64,000 bases of DNA from positions 1 through 64,000 of the forward strand of contig FN649749.1 in NCBI GenBank assembly GCA_000310025.1, in the 5' to 3' direction. Positions 46,240 through 59,191 of this stretch are shown here, one piece after another. Below the pieces are notes generated by a model, which was not told the origin of the DNA, did not search any database, and saw only the letters and a list, made by a program, of their open reading frames with translations. Position 1 is the first letter of the stretch. Each line of letters opens with the position of its first letter. Made by a program: the position numbers and the translations under genes. The stretch is from Ectocarpus siliculosus (Eukaryota; Sar; Phaeophyceae; Ectocarpales; Ectocarpaceae).

Positions 46240-49200
46240 TCAACTTTCCATCAACAAGGTCTCCATGAAATCCTCTTCGTCCGCATCCAGCAGTGACAAA
46301 GCTCCGCTGCCGAAAGAAACAGGAGAGAGGAACGTACGTAACGAATCAGGAGGTACTTGTTTATCTGTTGGTACAATAGTCATACGCGGAAGCACAATTT
46401 CTTCATTTTGAACTGCGGTGAAGACCCAAGGATACTTGCAGACGTTATGGGACGAGCACAACAGCAGGCTTGTGTATGTAGCAACTACACGGGCATGTTG
46501 AGGGTGGACTGTGGATCGATGTTGTTGTTTCTCAACCCCAATGAACTAGAGAAATTCGAGGGCTGTTCAAAACCCTTTAAATTTTACTTAAGAGACGGAA
46601 TGTTGTCAAAAGCCCGCAGTTTGTCTCTGATAATTCTTGTATCAAATTGTATTAGTTAGCTTCGTTGTTCACAGATAATGGAGAGCTGCCAAGAATCGCC
46701 CTTGCGCGAAGGGAACGCTCGGCACGAAGGGCGGCAATACTGATAGGACGGAAAGATGTCGCGCGCCGGCTACTCTCACCTGGTCGCTCCCCACGTCTCG
46801 CCAGCATCCGAATAATGCAGTACACCCCCAGCACTAAGATCATTGTAGGGGTCGTCATCTGGAAAATCGACTACGCTAAGACACCCCCTCCCGCCGTGGT
46901 TGGAGCTATCTGTGGCTGTATTCACCCCCCCAGAAACCCCTGCTGCGAGAGCTGGTCGTGCCTCTAGCCTAGGAGGAGGTCCGTCATTGTCGTTGTTGTG
47001 GTGCCCCCTGCTGATGGAAGGAGGTAACCATCCGCGCGAAAAAGAAATAACCTCGATGTTTACTTTACTGGTTGTGAGGAGCTGGTACCTGCAGAGCATC
47101 AGCGGCCAGTCTCAATAGGCTGATGCCGTACGTCCGCGTCCGCTGGCCGGCACCCATGCCGCATCCTACAGCATACCACGTCTTGTGGATTATTTCTTCA
47201 GCCAAGGCGCGGCACACACCATGTTCGTATCACATTGACTCAAAGATATCTGGTGAAGTTTTCGCACGTCTGCTGCTACAAGCAAGCCCGACATTTTTCA
47301 CCCATTCAAACTCCCAATGCGTGTCTTGGTCGCAACACGGTAGCTGTGCTTGGTTTCGCCCACCAAAGTGCGACCGCGTTTCTCGTTCCACACCTCTATC
47401 ACGCGTAAATGCCCAGCGCCGAACAGTGACACGTTGGAAAATCTCGGCAAGAAATTTAACATGCACTCGTGCGGCTCTGGTGCTCTGAGTCCCTACGCTT
47501 ACGTACAAAACGACTCGGGCATGGAACACGATTCCTTCCTCGTGTGAAAGAAAATGTTACAAACAAGCCTCTAATTTCTGATTGTTGGACTACGCTATGG
47601 TAAACAAAGTTGTTCCTCGTGAGGGTGTGCGGGTGAGTACGCATCACGCACAAGCGCACCTCCTAGTCGTTTCAGGAGATTTCCTTGCCCGATTGTCCCG
47701 TGGCCATCTGTCCTTCACAGGCCTTTGCTCGTCGAGGACGTCTTCGTCGAGTGTGTTTTCAGGCGTTACGGGGGTCATGACTAACTCCTGCATACGATCA
47801 TCATGTTGTCCCGAAGAAGATTCCAAAGTCACAATCAGGGGTTGCCATATGTACTAGCAGTCGATCGAACTTGGTCGAATTAAACCGGTCGTGAACATAT
47901 CTCGACATCTCACCAGGCAATAAAGTGTTCATGCATGTGTTGAGTCGGTACTACCGCCGCCGTTTCGAGGCATGGTGATGGACCCAGAACGCTCGTGGTT
48001 CCGCAAGAACCAAACCCTTCGTCGACAGGCTATGTGTCCAGGTTCCACAAACAAGAAGAGCAAGGAAGAGGACGGAATCAGGAATGCCTTACTCTGGTCA
48101 TATTCTGGTTCTTTGGAGGGAGTTTTGAAGGTTCGTGATGTCGAAAGCTACATGAACGTGTGCGACATACGCCGCTCTCTCCTCTGTCAAGGATGAAGCG
48201 AGCAAATAGAGACTGATCCCGTGGCAGTGCTGGTGGATTGAGCATATGGTGCGGTCATCTGGCAACAATGGGCAACACAAGCACTATCGGCAACCGTTCG
48301 ACCGCTGCCTGGAATAATCCGAGGCAAGAAGTAGAGCTTGGCTCTCACCTCATTGATCGTATTATCACTGCTGTATGTCGCCGGAGTTTCAATCACTTCT
48401 GTTGGCCCACCCTCGCTGCGCTTGTCGCTGCTGCTAATGGCCCCGCTATCGCGGCCGGCAACGGCGGTGGCGACCTCTGTAGGGACCACAATGTCGGGAA
48501 GATCTTCCCGAAAAGCGGTGTCGAGACCCGGCCCGAGCGTGTTTCCTCTGCTGAGTATGCCAAGAAGATCGGCAGAACCTCTGGTTGCCGGCACTATTTG
48601 CGGCAAGCTATCTCGGTTGGAAAGTCTTGGAAGCCGGACCTGCATTCCGTGTGTTTTGAGAAAGTTGTTGCTATTGGCTATTGGCGCAACGCTTCACGGT
48701 GGAGGATGCGTGTGTTCGCCTACGAGCAAGTTGCCTAACTAAAGGTTCTTCAAGTAATAGGGGGCACGGCTCGGGCTGATTTGGAAGAGCTGATCACTCT
48801 AGGTTCTTTATTTTGTGTGGTTTCCAAAAGATGTGTATTCCAGGCCAACTGTTTGCTGGCAGCTAATACTAGCATTATCGGTAGCCTTTCTGGTTAGCAT
48901 ATGTAGCATGTGCCGAGATGCGGCCCCTGTTTCTACCTGAGGCTCTCCAGGCTGTGATACCAACTTGATAGACCTCTTTCTCGATGTACGTCCCTCTTCT
49001 TTCTCCGTCTCATCCTTGATCGCGCCTGTCTCAGCTTCACCCGATTGGAGATCACCGTTTGAAGACGCCACCCCCACTAACGGTACAGCACCGTCGCTTT
49101 CTGGTGCAATATCGCTCCCCTTTTCGTGCGATACGGTCGGTGGCGGTGTGCCAGTGGCGCCTAACACATTCGCCGATTCCGGAGTCACCGGGGATGGTCC

Positions 49201-49375
49201 CAACGAAATGTCCCCCCCGGAGGATGACGACAGTGACATCGCCTTCAGGAACTCACGCTGTTGCTTCGGTGGTGATGGCGCTGGAGTGGGTTTATGTGCG
49301 TCGGGGCTTGCCTTTGGAGTTGTTGGGGTGAACGTACCGACCGTTTGCACACAGGTTCCTTGGTCCTCCTCCTCG
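46240..49375 (-). CDS. Disordered protein of unknown function, at least six exons
   Basis: Minus-strand exons supported by splice signals: about 49375-48937 (ends CAG|GTAGAA), 48639-48349 (GAG|GTGAGA), 47787-47719 (CCT|GTGAAG), 47181-47089 (CAG|GTACCA), about 47007-46780 (CAG|GTGAGA) and 46306-46240 (after CTTTCGGCAG). The phases agree between exons 1, 2, 3 and 4 and between the last two. The start of the fifth exon is uncertain; an alternative acceptor inside it would fit phase 0. Most of the protein is Ser/Pro/Glu-rich and probably disordered. The fourth exon (TWYAVGCGMGAGQRTRTYGI, then SLLRLAADALQ) looks like a folded helix-rich segment. The C-terminus is acidic, LLDADEEDFMETLLMES. I recognise no family. 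The 5' end lies above 49375. Confidence 0.55.
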
Positions 49376-50280
49376 CAACGTAAACATCATCATTTTCGAA
49401 GACAGGCGACAGTCAGTAAGGTTTGCCATAATAAGGTTGCTCGGGAACCACCGCCGTGCGAGTTACGTAGCCTACCAGTTATGCCGATGAGCGTTTAGGA
49501 GGGCTTTATGGGGATCGCCAAGGACCACGGAAAACTTCTTACGAAGTCTGATCTATCCCGAATGGACGATAGTTAACCCGTGTATCAAACGAAGGCGTAT
49601 AGGTTAACAGGGGTCATCTACTGCTGACGGTCAGTTATAGCATAAGTGCAAGATTTTTCTTGCAGCCTCCGGAACGCAACGCCCCTAGATGAAAACCACA
49701 GCGACTTTTGCTGCCGAAACAAGTACCTCCTACAATACTCTGCTTGTGTGTTTGGTCGATCAGCTCCATATGGTAGCACCCCCTAGGTGGAGTAAATAGG
49801 AGGCAGTACCGTTGTGCATGTCACGTTCTTTTGGAATATACCACACAGTAGACTTCAGCAACAATCTTCATTTTTGAATACATGTTCAAACCTTTGTGTC
49901 CGCAATTCACTATGTACACCTGCTTGTAGTATGGTCATCGGAACGGAAGTGATGGTGTTCTACATAGACAAAGGGCACCCCACCAGCAATGATACAGCAA
50001 CGATATACCGTACGACAAGTACTTTGGATTGGTACACTACTCTATCCACATAGGATTGGCCTAATACATCCACACCTTTTTCGCAGCAGCGACACGCCTT
50101 TTGTGCGTCGAGCACCCACACCCCATCACAACACCACCACGATGTCCCCACAGGTCCCCAGAGCCAGTGCGTCCGAGAGTTGAATGGGCGATGAAGTTCG
50201 CGCTCGTTTTCCCGAGTCCAACTGCTTCTGGTTTCCGGTCCAATCAGTTGCATGCGCTGCAATATAGCCCCGTGCCTCAC

Positions 50281-50324
50281 CGGATGATACCGCGCTCCAG
50301 CTGTCTATGTACAACACGTAGCAT
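50281..50324 (-). CDS. Candidate first coding exon of the minus-strand disordered-protein gene
   Basis: An ATG at 50324 opens MLRVVHRQLERGIIR, ending at CG|GTGAGGC (50281). It is short but basic and amphipathic and has a good donor. It ends in phase 2, which does not match the acceptors I can see before 49375, so another exon would be needed between. Confidence 0.25.
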
Positions 50325-50698
50325 TGCTACTCCAGTCAGCTAGATGTTGTTACGCGCTAGGATAAGCTCGTCCAACCAACGCTCTTTCTTGTTGACCGAC
50401 GAAAAGACTGCGACGACAGTCGGTAAAAAAATAGGCGGCGCCCTTTGGCTTAGACTGTATGCTGCGTTTTTCGTGAAGGTAAGACTGACGTCTCTTCAAC
50501 GACCAGCCCATTAGCAGCCAGTTGAAACTGGTGGGAATCGCGCGCACACGCTACAACAAAGACACGCACATAACGCGGTCGACGTGCGGGCGTGCTGTCA
50601 AACGTACCGATACAGCGATGTACCACGGATTACACCGCACGGGACTGTGAAACGTTACATACGCTTGGACCAATCACAATGCCTCGTTTATCCCGCCT

Positions 50699-50752
50699 CT
50701 CTGTGTCTCTGTCTCTCTACTCTCTACTCTCTACTCTTCTCTCTACTAACGC
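50699..50752 (+). repeat. CTCT-rich tract in the reductase leader
   Basis: Repeats of CTCTCTACTCTCTACTCT. It ends about 90 bases before the start codon of the reductase gene. Confidence 0.7.
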
Positions 50753-50838
50753 CACCGAAATCGCCTGCGCTGCCGTCCGCGCTGCCACAACGCCACAACA
50801 CACACCTTTGGGCATACCCAAAGAAAGACCGGGGCTGC

Positions 50839-53800
50839 ATGAGGCTTGACGTATGGACTGCAGCAGTTGCTTTTTCTGTGCTTCCGCAAGAGACGTTGTC
50901 GGAGTTCGCAGTTGCCGGCCGTAGGCAAGGTTCTCTCGACGCTGGAGTGTTTCGGGTGCGACCGTCTTGTCCGTCAAGCAGCAGCTACAGGGGCAACAGC
51001 AACGGCGACGTGGCTGCCACTGCGATGGACAGAAACATAGCAAAACATCACGGTGAGCCACTCTCATGTTATCATTGGGGCCGCAGTGACAAGGGCAGAT
51101 ACGGGTATTGTGACATAGCCGCATGGTTGTCACCAGTCTACCGAGTACGGATGGGTGCGGTGTTCTACGTAACGGTATACTGCTGTAAGTACTACTGCTG
51201 TCAAATCTCCTTGCAAGGGACGTGAGGTAGGGCCGCATGGTCGGGAAGTTATGGCGTATACACGGACAACCTGAGAGGTAACACCCGTCCATACTGATAT
51301 CGATATACGTGACGTACCGTACCTCATACCAAACATCGGGGGTATCAGTTCAAAGTCCTATGCATATGCATAGACACTCGATCATGGTCAGTGGGTTTGT
51401 TGGTAAGTCTTTGCAGCGATGTATGTTTTCGGCCTCTCGCTGACGTTAGTCTCTCTCCTCTTGGTCCCTGGCACTAATCATGGTATCAGAAGCGGGCCCT
51501 CCAAGAATAAGCAGCGAAACCACCCAGTCAAAACATGTAGCGCCCGCTGCAGCGGCAGCCGGAGCAGCAGCGACGACGGGACGAGCAGGGGAAGCTGAAG
51601 CATCCAGAGCAGCAGAAGCAACAGCGGCAGGAGCACCGATGGCGGAGGGGGCAACGCGGTTCGAGCGTGGAGGGGCGGCAGTGACGGAAAGTCGTGGGAG
51701 AGGGAGGGGGATGCCGTCAGTAACGCTGAAGTTGGCGATGGACCGAAACGGGGCTGTTGACGACATGTCGGAGGGTCCCAAGAGATTCACATCGCCGGCG
51801 TCTCTCGATGCGGGTGAGGAGACAAGCGTCCAACGGTAGCGGGTAGTTGCTTCCTCTGTACTCATGCAGCAGTCTTTGTGCACCCGTTCGATGTACTACT
51901 CCCAAGGCGCAGCCACTGCTGTGTCAGGTTGCAGGCGCCACAAGGAATGGCGATGGGTTGGCAAATGGGCTCGCACGAGTAGATATTGTACTTGCGGTTG
52001 ACACGAGTTTCGGCCGTACCGTGCTGCAGCAGTCTCTCTCACTACTCAAGATCTCCGAGGAAAAGTGAGAATGGACAAGCTCTGATGGGATTGATGGGCG
52101 CGCCGAAGCTCATGTAGTGACCTCCCCTCACCCATTTTTTGCACATTATCAACAAGACGTGCTGCCCCTTCTCACTTCAACGGCCTTTCAACAGGCGAGA
52201 CAAGGCAGCGGAGGTTCCCAAGAGAGGGATTGACCAATATTGCCATACTCGTTACCTGTTCTCTCCGTCTCCCTTCTCGTGCACCCTCCCCCCCCCCCCC
52301 CCGTTACAGTACACCGTATCCGTCGAGATTGTGAGGCCGTTCTCGTGGGCGTGGGCACCGTAGTACGCGACGACCCATCCCTCACGGTAAGCGAGAGATT
52401 AGAGCGGGGGTAGAGGGAAGGGGGAGAGGAAAGAGGGGTAGGGTTGAGAAGGACCATCCCTCATGGTGGCGGAAGGATGAAGCGGATGGGGGGGCGTACT
52501 CATGTTTTGCATGCCTTCGTTGTTTGACCATTGCCGGTGGGGGTGAGGAATAGTGCAAAACAGGAAGAGGTGTGACAGACAGAGAACAACAGCGGAGGGG
52601 GGCGGGATGCAGCGTGGGAGAAGGCGGTGGGCAGGCGGGACAAACTCACGGCCTGTTGTGTGGTTGACGACACATCTTGTCTTGATGCAAAGGCCAGCAG
52701 CCTCTCATTGACATGTGTGAGCTAACCCCACATCCAATGGAGGGGTGCTCCGTTTGCACCCGCGGGTATTGCGACGGTATCAAGGCGCGATCGGAAAGCT
52801 GTCTCGCGTCTGGGCTCTCCTTGTTACGTTAGCTAACACTGACACCCCCCCCGCCCCGACTTGGTGTAGGTCCGCAGGGTGCCCCTCAATGGGGGGCAAA
52901 CAAGGCAGCCAACGAGAGTTGTACTGGACCGCACTCTCCGCCTGACTGGGGCTCAAGCTGGGCAGAACCCACGCGCCATCTTGCGAGACGGGCACTCCTC
53001 GTTGGTTTTCTACTCTGCCGGCTGCGAGGAGTGAGTGAGTTGCGCCGCACACGTAGACAAGAAATCGACACCCCATACGAATACTCTAAAGACCGCGTTG
53101 AACGCTTCGGGTGGAACTGCTTTTCAAAGGACCTTGTGGCTGGCCTAGTGTTGAGCCTCATTCGCCTTCCTTTCAGAGAAAACTCTCTCAATAGTCTCGA
53201 ACAAGTGATAAGACTGCTGCTCCTGCTGGAGACTGGTATTCCCCACTGGTGTTGCCTTCGGCACGGTCCGATCGTGCCTACCCGTCCCACGTTGTGACCC
53301 TGTCGCGCTCGATGATACAACCCGCCGCCCCATTTCCACGTGCACCGCAGCACCGAAGCGAGGGCTGCTGAGCTCAAAGCGGATGTGAAGCGGTCACGAA
53401 CCGCCGTCTCAGACTCCCCTGGGGAAACTGAACCTGACACGTCTCATCAGAAGTTAGCACCCGTCGACTTCGTCGGGATGCCCGTGCAGCGTCCGGGGGC
53501 GGGTGTCGATCTCTCCGGCGTGTTGGGGGCGTTGTTAGAGGTGCGTGCTCTTTTGGCTATAATTGAAGTCATGTAGTGTTTTCTTTCTGCTACATAGTGC
53601 GGTAGATAGGGGGTACACTGGAGGGGAGGAACCGCTCAACCTCCCTGGTGCTAATGGTGACGGTAACACCTCTACAGCGGAATCCTTCAGCCTGACAGAC
53701 GGCCGATCGAGGTCGTCAGTTTGGAGCGGGCGAAGGGTTGGTAGAGACTGCGAGCGTCTGGTGACAATAGACATGCACAGCAGCACGAAGGTTGCACGTG

Positions 53801-55683
53801 CCCGAAAGCATGCCGTAGCTGTGGCAAAGGAGAGCAGGACAAGGAAGTAGGTGAATGAACTCTACCGCTAAGTATGGGTCTTGATGCCCCTTGTACACAC
53901 AAGCCATGGCGGGCCGGTGGTCCTTGCCGACCTTGTTGATAGAGTGTTTTTCTCTCTTCCAGGGTGTTGTACTAGTATTTGTGACGCCGCTGGTCCTCTA
54001 TGAGATCCTCGGTATCTTTTTGAAGGTGGTGTAGAGAGCATAGACAAGATGAAAATTCGCACATAACCAATCAATCCCTGTGTGCAAACCTGTCTGCAAA
54101 AGGTATGCGTGCTTTAAACCTTGTTGCATCCTTACGACGACGGTTTTGTCAAGGAGCAAGCGGTAAGCATAGTCTAGACGGACAGCCATCGGCTAATACT
54201 CAATCTGATGTAGAGAGTACAGACGAGATTATGATACGCACACAACCACAATCTGCTCTGCGTGCAAAAGCATGCACGCTTTTATTGTTGTTGCATCCTA
54301 CAGCGTTCGATGCCACCCACATCATCTGCGAGTGCACGGATCATAAGACAGATGATGATGTGTTCCGAAAAGAGTCATCAACGCGTACTTGTACATGCGT
54401 GCGTTACACAACGAATGCACCCTACTGTGGTGATGCCACGCTAAAGCCATCGCGATGGGTGATAACGTTGTATTAATACAGCGAAATCTCTGGGTCCTTC
54501 AGCATTTTCGTTGAACTCGCGGGTTTGCCAGCTCCCACGCGCGTGAGCACCTACTTGGGTTCTTGGCATTTTCGACCATGATGGCCTGTTTTAAAGCCAC
54601 AGCGAAGGCTGCAGAACACGCAGGCTTTGGACTGCACCGTGACACCTGTTGCTCATGGGTTTTCTTGCAGCTCAGCTAGAAGCCAGCGCGTACTTCCAAA
54701 TGTATATTTCATCCTTGGCCCGTCTTTTGCAAACTTTCTTGCGTTTTCTCTCAGCGAGGGATAGACCACGTCCTGGTGGAAGGCGGGCCTAGCGTGGCGA
54801 GGGGTTTCCTTTCAGAGAGGCTCGTTGACAGGGCGATTATCATTCGGGCTCCTATGGAGTTTGTCCGGCCCGTCCCCTCGGACATAGCGACAGACACCCT
54901 GCGAAGGTAGGGCATGTCGGGAAGGTTGGTGCCGAAGACGGTAACGCCCGGACGGGTTTCCTAAAGCGTCGAAAGGCCTTGTCGACAGGGCCGGTTGTTT
55001 CTCCACGTGACCCCTAGCTGCCACACACGATCGCAAGTATCTCTTCGAAATGCGCCATAAATTGGCTTGTACTTCTCTTCATGGAAGTTTTGTGTACATA
55101 CTCCTGTGACCCATCTTTGAAAACAAGGGTTGGCGTTCTTGTAATGGGCACAGTAATGAAAACTGAAATTGAGTTGGATGCCTGTCTGCGAGATTTATTA
55201 GTGCAAACTCGCACCGCTCCTAACTCAAGGCGCGGTCACGCTACAGTAGGCAGGTGGAGCGCTACGAGGTGCATGGCAGTATCTACTACTGATCCTCCTA
55301 GTCGGTGAACGGCGTTCTTTTTCGACCCGGACTTACACGAGGGTGACGGTGCACGGCAACCAAAAGTGCTTAGGTCACTTATGACGATGACGACTTTCGC
55401 CTCCTTGCGCCAGGGGGCTTTGCTCCGTGCTCCCACTCGGTTGGCATGCTCGATCACTTGTTTCCACTTACCACTCGCAGCGAGAAGGAACTGCATACCG
55501 CATAATAACCCCCCCCACAACACAGAAAGTCGCCTTGATGTCTCCCCCATCGACTTGTCACCTCCCGCTTTCAGGGCCGGGTTAGAGCTCGTTGGTTGCA
55601 CCAAGTGGGGAGACGACGAAGCGGAGTGTTGGACTCGACCGGGGCTTGGCTGGCCCGGGGGGGGGGTCGGCAGTTGGCCCTGA
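50839..55683 (+). CDS. Riboflavin-biosynthesis reductase (RibD C-terminal domain), eight exons
   Basis: Exons 50839-51052, 51490-51835, 51935-51978, 52310-52386, 52870-53030, 53351-53540, 54755-54906 and 55575-55683 join in perfect phase: 1,293 bases, 430 residues. From about residue 147 the RibD reductase signatures follow in order: SVTLKLAMDRNG, AVLVGVGTVVRDDPSLT, QPTRVVLD, VDLSGVLGALL, HVLVEGGPSVARGFLSERLVD and a final GDD near the C-terminus. This enzyme reduces 5-amino-6-ribosylamino-uracil phosphate with NADPH. No cytidine-deaminase domain precedes it. Instead residues 1-145 are Ala/Ser-rich with a hydrophobic start (MRLDVWTAAVAFSVL), possibly a plastid targeting leader. The family SLDG motif reads DRNG here. 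Ala/Ser-rich inserts lengthen the domain. It is the best-supported gene model in the window. Confidence 0.9.
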
Positions 55684-57027
55684 TGTTCCTCCTGGTAGCC
55701 GGAGTTTGTTGTGAATCCGTTGTTAGAATAGTGTTGTCGCTGGCCTTGGTGTTGGTGTTTTCCCACTTTCCCGGATGCACGAACGTGCTTCGATTCGCGG
55801 AAGAGGGTCGGTTGAACTCTGCAGACGGGGAAAGGAGACGCTGAAGCACCATCAGCAGGCAGGCTGCCGGCCTCGGAAGATGTAATAATAGCACTTACAA
55901 CACGTTTGGCTTCGACGTTGTGTTGTCAATGTAGTCACGCGATATCTTGCCGATATCTTGCGTCTGAAGGTGTTATTGTGCCCTTGTTTCAATTAAACCC
56001 GTGTTCGAGAAGGGAAAAGGTGGAGGGATCTTCGAAACTGTCTACTTTAATTATGAGTGACCTGGATAGGTCCCCTCAGCCTAACAAAGGCCGTGAAAAG
56101 TTAGGCAGTTTTGAAGTGCAGAAAGTTCTTGCGGGATCCTTTCCTTCTATAAACCAGTTGTGCTTTACTCCAGAGCTGTAAACGTTTGAGCAACGCTCAC
56201 GAGTGATTCATCTCAATCCAAGAACCGATTGATCGATATTCTTCGAAACAATACAGCAGGAGGAAACGTCGCAACCCAATAAAATACTCAAGAATGCCGT
56301 GCACGGCCATGAAATTGCACATCCTTCCCGATTATGCTACATGCGCTCTGCCTGGAAGCTGCTGAAACCCAATTCATAAATCCTTGCACCGCTCAGGCAA
56401 GCTCTCCTCGTACTCAACCGAGATTACCTGCAGTGGGTGGTAGCGTTGGCCGTTTCACAAGTACATACAGTAGTGCCTCGCCAAGCCTACGTAGTGGTTC
56501 ATATACACCTACGAGACGTGCACAAGAGAGCGAGCCTCAGTCACAGCATCAGCTTCGCGTGGGGTGAGAGGGCCGTCTCTCCTACCACCACACTCTGTAG
56601 CGGCAGAAAGGCAGAGGGTCTTCGTTAAACAATAGGAGTACGTTTTTTCACGCGTCTCTTTGCTGGTGCTGATGCATTAGCGGATCTCGGTATTTACAGA
56701 ATTTTTCGACTTCGATCCACAAGCAGCATATTTTAGGCCTACCTGCAGCTCATAAGGGTGGCACGACCGAACCACACCACGAAATCCCGATGGGCCTCGC
56801 ACAAACTACGTTTGCCAATCGGCGTGAGGGCAGCTTATCAACCCACTCGGTTGTTTCCGCTGCGGCTGCCGCACCCGCCGCCACTGCCAACAAAGTTTTT
56901 GGCGACACGCGCCTAGAGTCAGCAAGTCCGTGACACCGAACCTTCATCCGAGTCGACCGTCTCTGCGGCTACTAGATCAATACCAGCAGTACGGTATCTC
57001 GCACGCCAAGATCCACCTCAACCATGC
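55684..57027. other. Spacer downstream of the reductase gene
   Basis: Mostly without recognisable content. One possible terminal exon is listed separately at 56757-56933. Confidence 0.35.
56757..56933 (+). CDS. Possible terminal coding exon, unknown
   Basis: After an acceptor-like CTCATAAG the frame reads GGTTEPHHEIPMGLAQTTF and an Ala-rich stretch, ending at TGA 56931-56933. Composition is protein-like on this strand, but the opposite strand is open too and no upstream exon was found. Confidence 0.2.
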   Translation, partial: GGTTEPHHEIPMGLAQTTFANRREGSLSTHSVVSAAAAAPAATANKVFGDTRLESASP

Positions 57028-58697
57028 TCACCCATCCTCGTCATCTCCGAAAGACAGTAGCTTGGCATTGCTCAGCTTGGCCAGTTTTGCCCGCTTGGTC
57101 TTCTTCTTGGACCCTTTGCCACTCTCCCCACTCTTGCCCGCGGCCCCACCCGCCGCAGCAGAAACGGGCCGCTTGTTGAATTTCAACTTCCCCGATGCAT
57201 CTGTGTACTCGATGGGCTCTTCTGGGGGAGGCGGTGCTTTGGGTGCACCCGCTGCCGACCCTTCTCCTGCCGCGCCCCCGTTTCCCCCCGCTGTTCTGCC
57301 GCCCTTTGCTTCTGAACCCTGCATCAAATGGGAGCGGCAATCCCAACGTTTGTGTGGGCGGGCACGAAGCTTTTCAAAATTATCTTCCGAACAGTCATGA
57401 GCGGTAGACACACACGAGAAGGAACCCCTTGTATTCCAATACTAGTGAGCTTTGAGGGCCAAAACCGCTCGCACCTTCGCGGTCAACTATGTACCGGATG
57501 AGGCCAGCGTACGGCTATCTACTAGGGTGCTATTATTCTTGCCAATATGGCACATATGCCGCGGCGAACGCAGTCACATTGAGCTGCGGGGAAAATGCGC
57601 CACGTCGGCAACAACCCCCTGTCTCCACACATCTCACTCTCACTCTCACACATGACCAACAATACAGTTGTTGCTGCAGTACGTCAGATACGCATGAACA
57701 TCGACGCCCACACGTCTATCATCTATCCCCCATGCCTGCTGCTGAGGTGTGGGGATAAGCGTGATAGTTCATAATTGCTCACCACTAATATACCTAAGAA
57801 ACTACAACGAGACAGACACCCTGCCATTGCAAAGGGTTGAGGGAATCGGTTGAGTACATGAGGGCTTCACAACTTCTGGCCACTGCTACTGATGACCGGT
57901 TTATATACCACTGAACCATGACGGGATACTGCACACAGGACTGCGGGTTGCAGCCACCATTCCACGGAAATTCGACGGCCGCCGGCGGCAAGAAATACAT
58001 TGACCGAGCAAACCTTGCATTGGCCCAAGGAGCGTGGCCACACTGTTGTGAGCCTCGTAGTGGAGTCTCACACTATTTTGAGTGTGCCGACTACATCGGG
58101 TTGCCGTCCGCTTCGGTGTACAGGGCTGCGTGCATCTCACAAACGTGTCGTAAACTATTTTTCCGCAAAGCAACGGTCGACGCAGAATGCGAATTCGGGT
58201 AGCACTCGAGAAGCCAACGAGCGACTGCAAAATTTCTTTTAGAAGGCGGTTTTCTGTGCATCCGACGCGCCCCACAGAATCGCGAACTGCATTCAGTTGC
58301 TTTGGACGAACATGGCCGTGTACTCCTCCTGTTATTGGTACGCGCACACACACACCCGGGGCACTTCATCACCTGACCAGAGCCTATGCTAGCAGAGAGT
58401 TCTCTTGCGCGTTTTCGCAAGGCCTCTTTGTCTTCTTCCTTGCTGGGGTGCGTCTTCATGTACGCCTCCAAAGCTGCCACCTCTTCTTCGTCGTAGTCCT
58501 CAAAAGCACCTCCGCTCCCGCCCCCGCCGCCTGCCGCCGCTCCCCCTCCGCTCCCACCCCTGCCCTCCGCTGCGCCTTGGTTGGAATCTCTATCTCGGCC
58601 ACGACCCCGCCCGGGCATGCCACTTTTCCCGCTTGAACTGCCGCCCCCTCCATCCGTGAAATCTCCGCCTCCGCTGAACGTTTCTTCGTTGTCAGGG
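57028..58697 (-). CDS. KIAA1143/DUF4604-like protein, two 3' exons
   Basis: Minus-strand exons 58697-58373 and 57318-57028, joined in phase 0 (CAG|GTGATG to CATTTGATGCAG), give about 204 residues. Gly-rich leader sequence (MPGRGRGRDRD, then Gly/Ser/Ala runs) is followed by an acidic helix (FEDYDEEEVAALEAYMK), a DASGKLKFNKRPV segment, a Lys-rich stretch (KGSKKKTKRAKLAK) and the end LLSFGDDEDG. In human KIAA1143 the corresponding segments are DGRIIYRKPVK and LLSFDNEDENE, in the same order. The family is small, conserved and of unknown function, possibly nuclear given the basic run. The 5' exon with the family's N-terminal motif was not found; the first exon shown begins in phase 2. Confidence 0.6.
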
Positions 58698-59149
58698 CTA
58701 TAACCGTAGCGAAGGCGGTAGCGGTAGCGACGTGGTTAGAGGTGCTCTTATTCTCCGCACAGAGCGCGTTCAGATTTCGCAGGAATCAAAGGAATAATGC
58801 AAGAGCTACATGTACACAATGTTCGACATCACGGTGAGATATAAAGAGAGCAGAAAGTATATGTGCACATATGTGCATGTAGTATGTGCGTTAGGGCTTC
58901 CCGGGGGTGGGCCTACCCTGAGAGGCCATCATACCGAAGAACACCAACCAACATCATCAAGATCAAAAGTCTAACAAGATGTGTACAGTAGTCTACCGAT
59001 GATACCCGGGATGTCCGTGTCTCCTATATGCATACATTTGAACGTACAAATCTCTCTTTTCATCCTATGCCTCCTCCTTCCCTCCTGCCCCCCCCCCCTC
59101 TCTCTCTGCTTTTCCCCATGCCAGCTTGATATAGTCTACTGCTGCACCA

Positions 59150-59150
<1 letters not shown>

Positions 59151-59190
<40 letters not shown>
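59151..59190. repeat. CT/CA compound microsatellite
   Basis: Twelve CT units run into about eight CA units without a break. Confidence 0.95.

Positions 59191-59191
<1 letters not shown>

Larger units (their letters stand above)
49376..50838. other. Divergent intergenic region with a possible first exon
   Basis: This separates the minus-strand disordered-protein gene from the plus-strand riboflavin reductase gene. Apart from a short candidate first exon on the minus strand, no coding segment is supported. The 80 bases before 50760 are a CTCT-rich tract, likely the 5' untranslated leader of the reductase gene. Confidence 0.4.

Noticed and set aside
46241-46332. Plus-strand exon reading VSMKSSSSASSSDKAPLPK as part of the large gene
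   Set aside because: The opposite strand has a far better acceptor (CTCTCTCCTGTTTCTTTCGGCAG at its core) and a clean acidic C-terminus that joins in phase to the previous minus-strand exon.
46675-46860. Plus-strand frame with ARRERSARRAAIL
   Set aside because: It is the antisense shadow of the minus-strand exon ending CAG|GTGAGA at 46780.
48965-49498. Plus-strand frame of 177 codons
   Set aside because: The minus strand over the same bases has coding-type composition and a good donor, and it connects to further exons. The plus frame has none of these.
56930-57400. Plus-strand ORF of 156 codons
   Set aside because: It is the antisense of the DUF4604-like terminal exon, which has recognisable motifs.
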